Assembly (NCBI GenBank): GCA_013420905.1
Contig: JAAXNY010000010.1
Span: forward strand, 1,860,001-1,924,000
Source of the DNA: Collybia mongolica
Lineage: Eukaryota; Basidiomycota; Agaricomycetes; Agaricales; Clitocybaceae
Direction: 5' to 3'
Length of the DNA: 64,000 nt
Below are positions 53,534-64,000 of this stretch, in pieces. The position numbers and the translations under genes are program-made. Position 1 is the stretch's first letter; every line of letters begins with the position of its first letter. The notes under the pieces are model-generated. The model saw only the letters and a program-made list of their open reading frames with translations. It searched no databases and was not told the origin of the DNA.

Positions 53534-55705
53534 TCTGGTTTCACTGGGTCACATGGTGTCACAGAGTGTGATCACAGCCTTAGGATGCCCCACCAATGCC
53601 TCATGGTACAAACTCATCCACTCTTAAACCCCCACCTTCTACTCTGCTTACCCTACCTTCCTTGTGAGCCTATCCTCAGGTAAGTATGAGTTATATAGGC
53701 TATAGTATCTAGTGAAAGTGACATCATCATTAGCTATAGTTACACATTGATCAGAATATGCCAAAAGCCAAGAAGCAAGCTCAGGCAATGCTAGAGAGGG
53801 CTGCTCATGCAAGGTTAAAGGCTCATGAGTATCATGAGCATCACCTGGTAGTGGAAGCCCTCCAACAGGCTGAAAAGTATAATGCAAAGCTAGAGACAGA
53901 GCTGGCTGAAGAATCAGAGAAACTGAGGCATCTTACTACTGCTCTTGCAACAGCCAATAAGAAACTGGCTGAGACCTCTCAGAAGCTCCTTGGTGGTGAA
54001 AAAAGGGCTGATAAGTGGTATAAAGCTCTATGTGCTGAGAGACAAACACAAAAGCATACTGAGATTAAGAAAGCCTCACTTCAGCAGCAGTTGAATACAC
54101 AGTATGAATCAACTGCCCAGAGCACACAGGAAAAGGCAGTTCTCGTATCAAATGCACTTTCTACTGTAGGAATCTCTTATGAAACTTGAGAAAGAAAATA
54201 TCAAGTTGTAGTGGGAACTGTCTTCTTTATTGGAATGTTCAGCATCTGAACAACAACAATATCAGAACAAAATCACTATGGTGCAACAAGGATTCAAGAA
54301 ATTTCATTCAAAACTTCAGAAACTCAGAAAACAAGTTGTTTCAAACAAGAAATCTTTGAAGGAGAAATCAACTTTCAGCCTATTGCACAAAGGTGTATAT
54401 ACTGAACAGGCTTGAAACTTGATCTGACTTCTTGTTAAAGCTGGCTGCTCAAAGGACAGTGTTGGTGAAGTCATTCATGCTGTTTTGTACTGTACTGGTA
54501 TAAAAACAACTGGAGGTATCAGCCAGTGAACAGTCTCACAGATTCTTGTTGAGGGATATATTGCAGCACAGATACAGCTAGGATATGAGATGATGGAAAC
54601 AGATGGTGGGTTGAACTGATTCCTCACAAACACTTAGATTTACTAAATAGAACATATAGCCATGACCTTCAGTGCAGATAAAACAGGACACTGGAATATT
54701 AACTATAATTCTCACCATGTGAATCTGACTGCTAAGGACTATAGCTCTAATAACCAAGACAAACAGAAAAGACATGCTTTTTTGGTATCATGTCTTCCCT
54801 TGACAACTCTAGTAAAGAGCCAATCAAAGATTGGAAAAAATTGCTCAGAACTGCTATAGACATATTTAACCAATCCCCATTTGGAAAGCATGGTGGAAAT
54901 ATACTATGTCTAGTGGAAATCCTGATCAAACTACTTGGTTTGCTTTCTGATCACTGTGCCAAAGAAAAAAAGGATGCTGAGATTCTGGAGGATATGAAAA
55001 AAGATGCAGTCTTCCAGACACTAAGTGAAGGTCTTGTGCTAGATAGTTCCAATCAAGAACTACTTTTAGGTTTCATGGCAGCCAACAAGAATATGATTTC
55101 TGAAGCTGGTGGGAAGAAAGAATGGGATACTCTTACTGAGGAAGAACAGGCCCAAAGAAGAACAAAGATGATGGAAGCCTTTATAAAACAACTTGGCAAA
55201 GAAGCTTATGAAATGTTGTCTGACAATGAGCAGCATGCTCTAACTCTTTTCATCTGGGCTGGTTGTGGTTGCCACAAGGATTTGAATTCTATACAAGGAG
55301 GCTATGCAGCAATGTCATCTTGGTGGGCTGAGAATGGTATTGAAGGGCCAGTGAAACTTGCCAACAGAGATAATGCAGCAACACTTAAAGATATAATTCC
55401 TGGAGATGGTGTTATGACTCCAGCCCAGGAAAGAGCATTTGAAAAAACTGTTTCAGGTGCCATAAAGGCTGTACAAGTTACTGGTGCAATTTTAAACCAT
55501 AAAGATGAAAAGAAAGGACACCAGGACCTGTTCCAGTTTTGTTGGAGAGCACATGTTGGCACAAATTTTACATTTCCTGATACATCAAACAATTGATTTG
55601 GAACCTACTGTTTAGCTGCTGGAATACTGCTTTTATATCTTGACAAATTTCTTGAATACCTTGAATTCTCTCCCCAACATAAAACCAACAGAAAATTTAG
55701 CCATA

Positions 55706-57313
55706 CAGTGGCTCAAAAAACTGCCCCAATGTTTGTACATTTTTGAAAGATCAATATGGTATGAAGTGCTGACATAAGCAGGGGACCTGGGGTAATTATG
55801 TAAGATACTATGACATCGTGGCTTTCCAATGGACCCTGGATCATGTGATTTGGATCAAAACCCATTAAGCTATAGGCCAAACAAAATGATTACTCATTGG
55901 GGCAGTTTTTTGACCCTCTATTAATTTTCTATCTAATACTTTGTATGACCACCTTTTGCCTTTATAACTGCTTGTATCCGCCTGGGCATACTTTCTATCA
56001 GGTTTTGGCATACCTCTGGTGGAATTTCACCCCACTCTTCAGCCAATCTATCCCACAACTCATGTACTCCTTTGGGTGGTGTCGGATATTCTTTAAGACG
56101 GCGCTTGAGATGTTCCCAAAGGTGTTCTATTGGATTCATGTCAGGGGATTGGGCAGGCCAGCCAAGGACTTGAATGTTGTTGTCTTCAAACCACTGTGTG
56201 GCCAGTCCAGATGTGTGTTTGGGGTCGTTATCTTGCTGAAAGTAGCGCTCGCCATCCACCATTTCCAACTTCTCAAAACTTTCCTGAACTCCACTCTCCA
56301 AAATTTCACAGTATTGAACCTTGTCCATGTTCCCCTGCACCTCTATGAGCTTTCCCACTCCATTTCACCCCATACAACCCCATACCATGAGGTTTCCTCC
56401 TCCTCCATGTTTGACAGTAGGTGATGTTGTTCTATCAGATGGTGGTTCTCCCCTTTGTTTCCAGACATAAACCTTTCCATCTGACCCAATCCTATTGATT
56501 TTGGTCTCATCTGTCCATAGAACCCTTTTCCAGTCCTCCACAGTCCAGCTTTCATGATATTTTGCAAACTGGAGACGCCGGATGTGATGGGCTCGTTTGA
56601 GAAGAGGAGCTTTCCTCTTTGTAGCAGCATAAAATTGATTTTCCTTGAGTGCATTTCTGACTGTCTGGGGTGTGACAGGATTGGGGATGATGCCATTGAT
56701 GAATTGGGTAGCCTGAACTGCATTATCAAGCTTCCCTGACTTGATTTGACGAATAATTGACTGTTTGTCACGAACAGACAGCTTGGAGGGGCGGCCACCA
56801 AGGTTGTTTTCTTTGTTTCCATCCACATCTTTGCTGATCCTACTGATGGTACCCTTCCCTAGACCAGTTTTCTCCTTGATTTGACGCTGAGAATAGCCCT
56901 CATTGAGGAGAGAAACAACAGTATTGTGCTGAGCAGTAGAAATGGCTTTCATGATGGTGGTAAGAGGTCAAGAAGATGATTGAACCAATTCCAACATGTC
57001 AAATTGATACAAATAAAGTCACATGACATTGTTTATTCTTCCCACAGTCCATAATGTTCTTGCATTGGATCATAAATGCCAGAATAATGGAAAATAAGAT
57101 AAGGGTCAAAAAACTGCCCCAATGAGTAGCCATTTTGTTTGGCTTATAGCTTAATGGATATTGATCCAAATCACATGATCCAGGGTCCATTGGAAAGCCA
57201 CGATGTCATAGTATCTTACATAATTACCCCAGGTCCCCTGCTTATGTCAGCACTTCATACCATATTGATCTTTCAAAAATGTACAAACATTGGGGCAGTT
57301 TTTTGAGCCACTG
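55706..57313 (-). mobile_element. Tc1/mariner element, copy 3
   Basis: 1,608 bp with ends CAGTGGCTCAAAAAACTGCC and inverse, flanked by TA (55704-55705, 57314-57315). It has the same length and apparently the same sequence as copy 2, in the opposite orientation and in unrelated flanking DNA, so both moved by transposition. Its terminal repeats (about 210 bp) each contain an outer and an inner, inverted copy of the motif CAAAAAACTGCCCCAATG. It interrupts the coiled-coil transposon protein. Confidence 0.94.
55933..56952 (-). pseudogene. Tc1/mariner transposase, DD34E, one in-frame TGA (copy 3)
   Basis: Both halves (195 and 141 residues) are identical in translation to copy 2, including the TGA after LMVWGCMG (56365-56367). 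Reading frames on the opposite strand also agree, which means the DNA itself is identical or nearly so over the gene. The catalytic DDE residues are present. See the finding on shared TGA for what this implies. Confidence 0.88.
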
Positions 57314-57629
57314 TATGGAGAAAAATATGTGGGAAGCACTCCATTGTCAAGCTACATTGACTGAGTTGGCTGTTATGGCACTATATGGTCAATCAACTAG
57401 TCACCCATATATGAAGGCAGTTCACTCTGCAGAGAATATGATGATGTTGGACCCACTACATGAGAGTGTACAGAGCCACATAAAAAGGATTATCAATGGT
57501 CCCAACTTTCTAATTGGTGACAATGCATCCCATGAAATGGAAACCTTGAATGGGGAAATGTGGGAAAATCTAGCTGTTTTTGAAAAGATACAGAGAATGA
57601 AATCCACCATGCCATACATCAGGAAAAAG

Positions 57630-59632
57630 GTATCTTTGGAAAACTACATAATGTTGTAGATTTATGGAAGAATGTGCAAAATTTTTCAGAATTTACCAAA
57701 TGTGCCACATCTCCAAAAAATTCTACATCCCCTTGAGATTTTGTCAAGTTTTGCAAGATTTCAAAAGATACTACAATGATGCATTAGGAATGTGCATGAT
57801 TACATCATATTGTTGTGCAATCATGATCAGAAATGATTGAGTTTGCTTTACATCTTGCACATTTTTCCACATTTTGTTCGGTAAGAAGCCATATTATTAT
57901 AGGTATCATTATTGAATAACCTTTATGATAAAGTATCTACAGTGGGGTATAGTAAACAAATCAAAGAGTAAGTACTGTATGTAGTGTAATGTGTGTAAGT
58001 TGTGAAATGTAGCAAGAATTGTTAGAAGTGACTCATGTTGTTGAAATTGATGAAGGTGAGGGTTTGATTATTGTCAAGTTCAGGTACATTGGTTTGGTAA
58101 CCAGAGCTATAAACGCTGGTCAAAATGAGAAGCAATTCTAAAACATACCACTTATATAGCCAATTTGAACAATTTCGCCATTAGGCAGTGAAACAGGTGG
58201 ATGTTTGAAGCTTTTATACCTTCGAGAATGTAGACATAGTGTCAATAGGTCCTGATATGGGCATCAGCATCGAATTTCATCTTGATTTGGACTCCTGTGC
58301 ACTGCTCCAGGTTTTTGGCATAAGCCTAGAGAGTGTGAACAGATTATGTAGCCAATTGTGACAAGACCACTGACCATAGTTGTGTTACTAGTGAGTATTG
58401 GGATAGTGAGTTCAGGTGCCCCCCCATGCTCTACCACCCTGTTTAGGATCAGGGAGATGCCACCTTCCAATGGGGGCACCTGGATGGAGGGTGCCCACCT
58501 GTCAGATGATGGTCCTGTTGTTGCGCCACACATGTCCACCTTGCACTAGCACTAGCGGATGTGGGCAGGTGGTGGTTTGGGACATGGCCAGTGTTGTCAT
58601 GGGCTGTTGTTGTCATTGTTGGTGTGCACCTAGAGTTTGTATGGGGATAATGAAGTGGCAGTGGTCTGTGGTGGAGGGGTGGTGAGCATGAAATGGGGGT
58701 GGTGTGTGCAAATGATGCACCTGGTGGGCCTCCCAACTGTGGGGTCCCCTTTTTCTTGCCCTTGTTGGCTCCTCATCATCCTACAGCCCTCACATCCCTC
58801 AGACAAGGGGAGAGGGTTTGTGGAATGCTTGGAGTGTCTGGCAGTATTGTCATACAGTGTGGGAGCAGCAGGAGGGGAGGCTAAGGGAGTTGTGGTGGTG
58901 GTTGAGAACGAGGTTGATCAGTGCCACGTCACCCATCAATACTCGGCCATTGCCGGTCATGGCTGAAAGGCGACAAGGGTGCCAGAGGGTGACAAACATG
59001 TACAAAATAAGCCAAACAAACTTAGATGCCAAGATGCAGTACTGAAAGACAAGTCAGTTTTCACATCAATTCCGAGCCCACAAAATGCTTGCTCTATAAG
59101 TAGGACACGTTACTTATACCATGCATGTGTGAACTATATTCTTTCTCCTCCTGAGAGTGCTGGACACAATGGTATGGCATTCATTGGTAGTGATGGTCTG
59201 ACCTGTCATGGCCATCCATTATTTGCCTGCTTTATTGGTGATTATCCAGAACAAGTACTCATTACTACTATTACTGGTGAATGTCCAATGTGATACTCCT
59301 TGCACTCAACCTGGGGAATTATCTGAACCTGACAGACTTTGTCATCTTCAATCTAGCATATTTTTTTTCATTCAGTGGTTACTATCTCCTGGAATTAATG
59401 ACACAAGCCAATTCTCCAGTACCTTGTCTGGAGTGGGATTATGCACAATCTGTTAGGAAGGATCAAATTTTGACAAGAAGTTACACAAATGGATAAAATA
59501 TCATGCCCCACCATGTAATTTGTGGCAATTTATCAAAATCTTGATCATTATTTGCCAAAAGTTTGAGAATTTACAAGATATTGCAATATTTGATAAGAAT
59601 GACAAATGTCATTTTTCCTGATGTATCTTCAG
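57630..59632 (+). mobile_element. Intron of the transposon protein enlarged by foreign DNA
   Basis: Exon sequence MPYIRKK stops at AAG|GTATCT (57630) and resumes at CTTCAG|CTACTGCTCATCC (59633), giving LLLIQFHKGALITW, so GT and AG ends are preserved. About 2 kb lies between. At 59100-59330 a plus-strand frame reads YHACVNYILSPPESAGHNGM, then GHPLFACFIGDYPEQVL and GECPMC. This is a Plavaka-type transposase fragment from another element. The stretch 58260-58900 is G/C-skewed and holds open frames without recognisable content. Confidence 0.6.
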
Positions 59633-60527
59633 CTACTGCTCATCCAATTCCACAAAGGTGCTTTAATAACATGGAAACATTTTACATCTGAATTCACCCC
59701 AGGACATTTGATTGATGAGGCAACTATGGGTGAAAAGGAGTTGGCATGGATGCCAGCTACTAATGATGTCAATGAAGGAGCTCTGGGATCATTCTAAGTG
59801 CTTATGCAACAGCAACCACAATTCACAGTCCTTCAGTATAATGCTCAGGTCATGTACCACCACATCAATACAGATGCTTTTATGAAAGCCAAGCTCAACA
59901 CACCTGAGGACTATAAAATCCTTCACACAGAAGCAAGAAATATGAAGGGTGAAGATCAAAAGAGGCAATTGGAAATCATTGAACATAATGAAGAAAAGAT
60001 AGCCCAGAAAGAGACTGCTGCTAAAAAAGGATAGGGATGAAGAAATATCAAGGACTAAGCTTATTTTGGATAGAGAACAGGTTGGCAAGCTAAAAGGAAA
60101 GGCATTACAAGCTCAGTTTAAGGCTTTCAAAGCTGCTGGGGCTACAAATATCAAAACCCTACCAAGCAACACAAAAGCTGATAGTATGAGAAAAGCACTT
60201 GAGAAGGCTGTAGACCTGTTCACCAGCAAGGAATGGGTGCCTTACAGTGAAAGAAAGGAGGCTGAAGACATGGCTATCAATGAAACAGATCCAGTAGAAG
60301 GAGGGGAGAGTGCTTGGGAAGATTTCTCAGAAAATTGAGGGTTAGGTGAGATGTATTTACATGTATTCATAGTATATACATTACATTTATTTTGGGAAAA
60401 GAATAAAGGTTATAGTGGCTCAGGAGTGGGGGAAACAGATGAGGAAACAGAGTGTATCAAGATTTGTGACGTTTTTGGTCACAGGCCGTGACGTCACGCT
60501 TCCAAAAAGTAACAGGGATTGCCCCCA

Positions 60528-61073
60528 TTATCACGTGCCGTTAAGAATTCTGGGACCACCTGTACAAAGGGGCTCCCCAACAATCTGTGAGACTGCTTTT
60601 TAATTTGGTTATTAACAATATTTTAACATACCCTTTTGAGCCAGTCAGTAACTAACATGTGACATGTTTTTTTTGGAAGTAATTATTACATAAGTAGTGC
60701 CCAAGGGGTAATTATGGTTAATGATAATTCAAATAAATGACCAGTCCATAAAAATCAAATGAAGTGCGCCAACAACATAGATTCGTAAATACGGCTTTCC
60801 AGGCCATCGAAATAAAATTTCATTGTTGTCGCTTTAAAAATGGGCAGTGGCCGTTTCGGGACGGTTGATGCTGGTTACATAATCAACGCTTTGACCAAAC
60901 AAAGGGTCAACAAAGACACTGGAGCGTCGATTCCACCAAGTTACCGCGAATATCCTCATTATCATTCTGATATCTCTGCGCGCGGTCAGTACATTGCTGT
61001 CTATACGGTTTGGGATATTGGGCTTGATTTCAACGTGCTTTTTTCTAGCCATTTTTCGACATTGTTAAAAGCC
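60528..61073. promoter_or_regulatory. Upstream region of NOT2
   Basis: 546 bp lie between the TIR element and the NOT2 start. A 103-codon frame (60840-61151) crosses the NOT2 start and first intron and is a shadow. No definite TATA box is seen. The transposon end lies close enough to be part of the promoter context. Confidence 0.4.
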
Positions 61074-63487
61074 ATGAATCGTCCAGGTGAGAGCAGGACC
61101 GATCGCATAGTCTTTGCGCAATCGTTTGTGCAGCATAATACCTGGCGCTAAGTCGTTTTAGGGCAACCGCAACAACGGCCACCAAGCCTTGTTCAGAACT
61201 CAGGTCTTGCAAGCCAATTCAGACCACCATATCCCGCATATGGGATGCCACCAAGAAATGTCAATTCTCTGCAAGGCGGCGGCTATGTGCCTGGACTGCA
61301 ACCGAGTAACCACCGGACACCTTCCCAGCAATCACAAGTCCAGTCTATGGTCTCGCAGTCAACGCCCAGCTTCATTCAGCAAAGGGGGCAGAGTAGTTTT
61401 GCATTTGGGGGGAGCCTTGTTCAGCATCAATCAACCACCTCGCTCCAGCAGCAGCAGCAGCAACAACAACAATCATCATCGCATCAGCACCAACAGACAA
61501 ATGGTACCTCAATATCCCTTCCTCCCCATCTTGTTCAGACCCCCAGTCTTGGAACAGCACCGTCTGTATCGTCGGCGAGTGATGTCGGCCTCGACCCTAA
61601 CGACTTTCCAGCACTTGGATCAACCCCAGCGAATAACAGCTCAACTAGTGGTAATGGAGCAACTCCAGGAGGTTCCGTGACAACGAGTTACGCAAGTCAG
61701 GCAGGAACGGGTGTTCCATTAGGGGGAGCGGGAAGTGCAGGTCCAGGAGCAGGGACAATTGGTGGAGGCGTGGGTGGAGGCATAAACTCGACCAGAGACT
61801 TCACACCAGACGATTTTCCAGCCCTCGGAGGCCAATCGCAGTCACAAGGCCAGAACTCGCAGAATCAAAATCCAAGCCAGGATAACCAATCGCATCCACC
61901 TGGACTTAATGGATTTCAACATGGTGATCACGCACAGCAGAACCGACAGAATGCCATAGGAGCGCTTGGGGGTAATGTTCAGCCTGGGACACCAGGGATG
62001 CTTAACCTCGGACAGTCAAGGAATGTGCACCCAGGTTTCCAACAAGGCCAGTCAGAAGCCGAGAAACAACAGCAACGGGTGAGTTTTGTCCAGCTATTTT
62101 CTTACGTCAACAGCTTCTCCATTCATGTCCTATTTTACGGAATATTTTTCATGCTAGCTCTATCCTTACCTTTCATTTTTATACCTATGGTGAACTAACA
62201 CGTTATACAGAACAACTACGCCATAAAGCTTAATCAAGCAACACATGCTGCATGGAATTCGCCAAACGCCAACCCCAGTTCACAAACACAGGGCCCCAGC
62301 AGTGGTGTAAATTTAACACTAGGGTCTGGAGCGTTTTCCAATCCTCCGCCTGCACCGACACAGACGCAGCAAAATGGCACTCATCCAAACCCAACTTCGT
62401 CGACAACACATCTAGATGCACCCCCTGGCGTTCCACCACCATTGGGACTTTACACGCAACAATCTCATGCCACCGGAGGCGCTTCTGCACAAACAACGTA
62501 TGCATCGAACGGTGCACCAGGGGATTCACATTCAACTAATAACCCTCCTAATAACTCGAGCGCACACCAAATATCATCACAACCAAATTCAATATCACAT
62601 TCGCAACAGCACCCGCAAACCCCGGCAGAGCAGGTACTCGTGAGCGCAGCCGACAGATGGGGCCTACTCGGGCTGTTAGCAATGCTCAAGAATGCAGGAA
62701 CCGACTTGGATCAGGGTCTGGGTGGAATTGGTACCGATTTAGGTACAATGGGTCTGGATATGGCATTTCCTGGGTGCGTCAGAACATATCATCGAGGCAT
62801 TTCCGAACTTACCGCGAAATTCAACATAGAAATCTATATTCCACATTCATAACACCATGGGCAGACCAATCGGCAGCACGAACAGTCGAGCCCGATTTCC
62901 ACCTTCCCACATGCTATTCGAGTGTACAAGCACCACCTCCTGGTCCCAATAAGGCGACTGCGTTCAGCGATGAGACGCTATTTTTCATGTTCTATTCAAG
63001 CCCCAGGGATGCGTTGCAAGAAGTTGCCGCACAAGAACTGTGTGTATCATTCTCTCGTGCTAAGCTCCCCACATCACCACATCCATATTACCTCGGATGT
63101 TTCACGTCGATAGACAGTCATTGATTTAATTCTTCATCCTACAGATGGAACCGTAATTGGCGATATCACAAGGATCTACGGCTATGGATCACAAAAGAAA
63201 GTGGTACATCGCCTTCTCAGAAAGTCCAAGGTGGGGAACAGGGTCAATACACATTCTGGGATCCAGAAAATTGGGTGAAAGAGCGGAAGGAGATGATTGT
63301 GTTATATGCTGATCTGGAGGAGAAGAACGTACCAGCATTTGTGCAAGGCCCAGGACTCGTGCTAGCACAATCAGCGGGGCAGGGGCAGGCAGCAAGCCAA
63401 CAGTCGCAAACACAGGTAGGCATTCAAGGCCAGCAGGTGCCTCCGACACAAAGGGGGTCATTCCAGATGGGCATGGCTGGATTATGA
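61074..63487 (+). CDS. NOT2: CCR4-NOT complex subunit NOT2 (CNOT2 homologue)
   Basis: Splicing sets the start. ATG 61074 gives MNRP, an intron (61087-61161) completes G, then QPQQRPPSLVQNSGLASQF and the long exon follow. The N-terminal 300 residues are disordered, with a polyQ run (about 61447-61475) and two LDPNDFPALG / TPDDFPALGG motifs. Exon 3 starts at 62211 (NNYAIKLNQATHAAWN), with ADRWGLLGLLAMLKNAGTDL. After an intron at about 62773-62829 comes NLYSTFITPWADQSA, EPDFHLPTCYSSVQAP and SDETLFFMFYSSPRD. The NOT box WRYHKDLRLWITKE follows the last intron. The sequence ends GSFQMGMAGL, stop 63485-63487. NOT2 binds NOT1 with NOT3/5 to build the deadenylase and transcription-control complex. All domains are present and in order. 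Confidence 0.92.
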
Positions 63488-63989
63488 GTAATCGGCAACG
63501 ATCCCCCTCCCCCTCGCCTTCTGTTCCATCACAGACCAGATCGACTCTTATTTTCATTTCCATTTCTTATCTTTTCGTCGGCGCTGCTCCGATATTTGTA
63601 CCTCTAACACCATCGTCTACATTCATCGCTGGCACACCCGTATCGATACATATTTCGTCATAGTTATTGAGATTCTTTTTGATGGCGATCACTTACTTGG
63701 GCACGTTTTGCCCTGCAAAGTCTGAAAGCGGTGCTCCGAGTCCAACTTGAAGAGTTAATATGGACCACAGGTTGGCTCGCGATCCCAATCATGAATAATG
63801 CGTCCCGGCGCGTAGCCATCCATAGACACTGTCAGCGATGGCCATGCCCATCGTTGCTAGCATGACGGCCAAATTCTAACTCAACACTCCGCGCACAATG
63901 AAATTGGGTGATGATCGAGTCCGAATGTAACTTCCCCCGGGCCACCATCCGTCCTCGTACCCACTGACTGCTGCCATGTCCTTTGCCTC
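63488..63989. other. 3' region of NOT2 and upstream DNA of the next gene
   Basis: No coding pattern is seen. C/T-rich stretches (63502-63530) follow the NOT2 stop and probably belong to its 3' UTR. Confidence 0.4.
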
Positions 63990-64000
63990 TATATAAAAGG
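63990..64000 (+). promoter_or_regulatory. TATA box at the window edge
   Basis: TATATAAAAGG is close to the TATA-box consensus and is the last sequence in the window, preceded by C/T-rich DNA. It suggests a plus-strand gene starting just outside. Position and orientation are inferred from the motif only. Confidence 0.5.

Larger units (their letters stand above)
53757..60338 (+). pseudogene. Long coiled-coil transposon protein of unknown class, interrupted
   Basis: The N-terminal coiled coil is MPKAKKQAQAMLERAAHARL, with heptad-like Leu/Ala to about residue 140 (53757-54189). A central region at 54790-55596 reads CLVEILIKLLGLLSDHC, FIWAGCGCHKDLNSIQGGYA, GPVKLANRDNAAT and VGTNFTFPDTSNN. Tc1 copy 3 then breaks it. 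The frame resumes with FLIGDNASHEMETLNGEMW (57316-57629), crosses a 2-kb intron, and ends with GALITWKHFTSEFTPGHLID, MPATNDVNEGALGSF and VGKLKGKALQAQFKAF to NETDPVEGGESAWEDFSEN, stop 60336-60338. I recognise it as a multicopy Agaricomycete transposon protein but cannot assign catalytic residues. The Cys/His pair in GCGCHKDLN may bind zinc. Confidence 0.7.
52993..60527 (+). mobile_element. TIR element, full-length copy (copy 2) with nested insertions
   Basis: The left end TGGGGGTGGGCAAT is at 52993. The right end ATTGCCCCCA (60518-60527) has lost 4 bp relative to copy 1's ATTGCCCACCCCCA. Flanks are TATCAC on both sides, a partial TSD. It shares with copy 1 the stretch GGTAAGTGTGAYRCACRTCACAGA, the foldback and the coding ends. 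Without the Tc1 (55706-57313) and the enlarged intron (57630-59632) it would be about 4 kb. It is the probable source type for copy 1. Confidence 0.75.

Noticed and set aside
58264..58966. Overlapping open frames on both strands in a G/C-skewed stretch
   Set aside because: No frame shows recognisable protein features; open frames follow from base composition within transposon DNA.
60840..61151. 103-codon frame ahead of NOT2
   Set aside because: It covers the NOT2 5' UTR, start codon and first intron in another frame; the NOT2 splice model (MNRP|GQPQQRPP) is much better supported.
1..64000. CRISPR arrays, rRNA or clear tRNA genes, telomere repeats
   Set aside because: None seen; the organism is a fungus and the repeats present are transposon ends, LTRs or foldbacks.

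Overview
The window is nuclear DNA of a basidiomycete fungus, most likely an Agaricomycete. The evidence is dense short GT-AG introns (about 50-60 nt), a P450 of the O-methylsterigmatocystin-oxidoreductase type, and transposons of families typical of mushroom-forming fungi. All calls come from reading the sequence by eye; no database search was run.

Layout. At 0-2.7 kb lie the last codons of an unidentified gene and a PPWD1-type cyclophilin/WD40 gene. At 2.85-5.4 kb there is a tangle of poly(A) retroposons and a LINE fragment. At 6.3-19.9 kb there is an ordinary gene island: a P450 (-), an HpcH/HpaI (CitE-like) lyase (+), an AN1 zinc-finger protein (-), a histidine phosphatase (+), mitochondrial ribosomal protein bL35 (-), the U-box E4 enzyme Ufd2 (+) and the NuA4 subunit Eaf7 (-). 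At 20.0-26.6 kb lies a Plavaka-like element with two divergent, intron-containing genes. From 26.6 to 60.5 kb the sequence is almost entirely nested mobile DNA. It holds two copies of a TIR element family with TGGGGGTGGGCAAT ends, three Tc1/mariner elements, a solo LTR, a decayed Copia carrying a LINE, a Tc1 and a TIR element inside it, an almost intact young Copia, foldback elements, and a second retroposon/LINE tangle at 50.7-52.3 kb. At 61.1-63.5 kb lies the CCR4-NOT subunit gene NOT2, and the window ends on a TATA box for a gene outside it.

The main discovery is structural. The tangles at 2.85-5.4 kb and 50.7-52.3 kb are the two breakpoints of one inversion of about 47.9 kb (3333-51188). 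Three insertions are split between the two places, and each split half carries one copy of its own target-site duplication (TSD), in opposite orientation. Retroposon A has a 15-bp TSD (2853-2867 and 50670-50684). Retroposon B has a 15-bp TSD (4287-4301 and 52139-52153). The LINE has a 12-13 bp TSD (5382-5394 and 52280-52292). Retroposon B is present complete at both breakpoints in inverted orientation, and retroposon A is duplicated by 13 bp. This is the signature of an inversion made by staggered breaks. The whole gene island from the P450 to EAF7, and most of the transposon nest, is therefore flipped relative to the ancestral chromosome.

The nesting order of the transposons can be read from interrupted frames, empty sites and TSDs. 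Tc1 copies 2 and 3 look identical over 1,608 bp and share the same internal TGA, so they moved recently in spite of it. The AN1 protein ends in a probable CaaX prenylation box, which recalls the membrane-anchored AIRAPL branch of the family.
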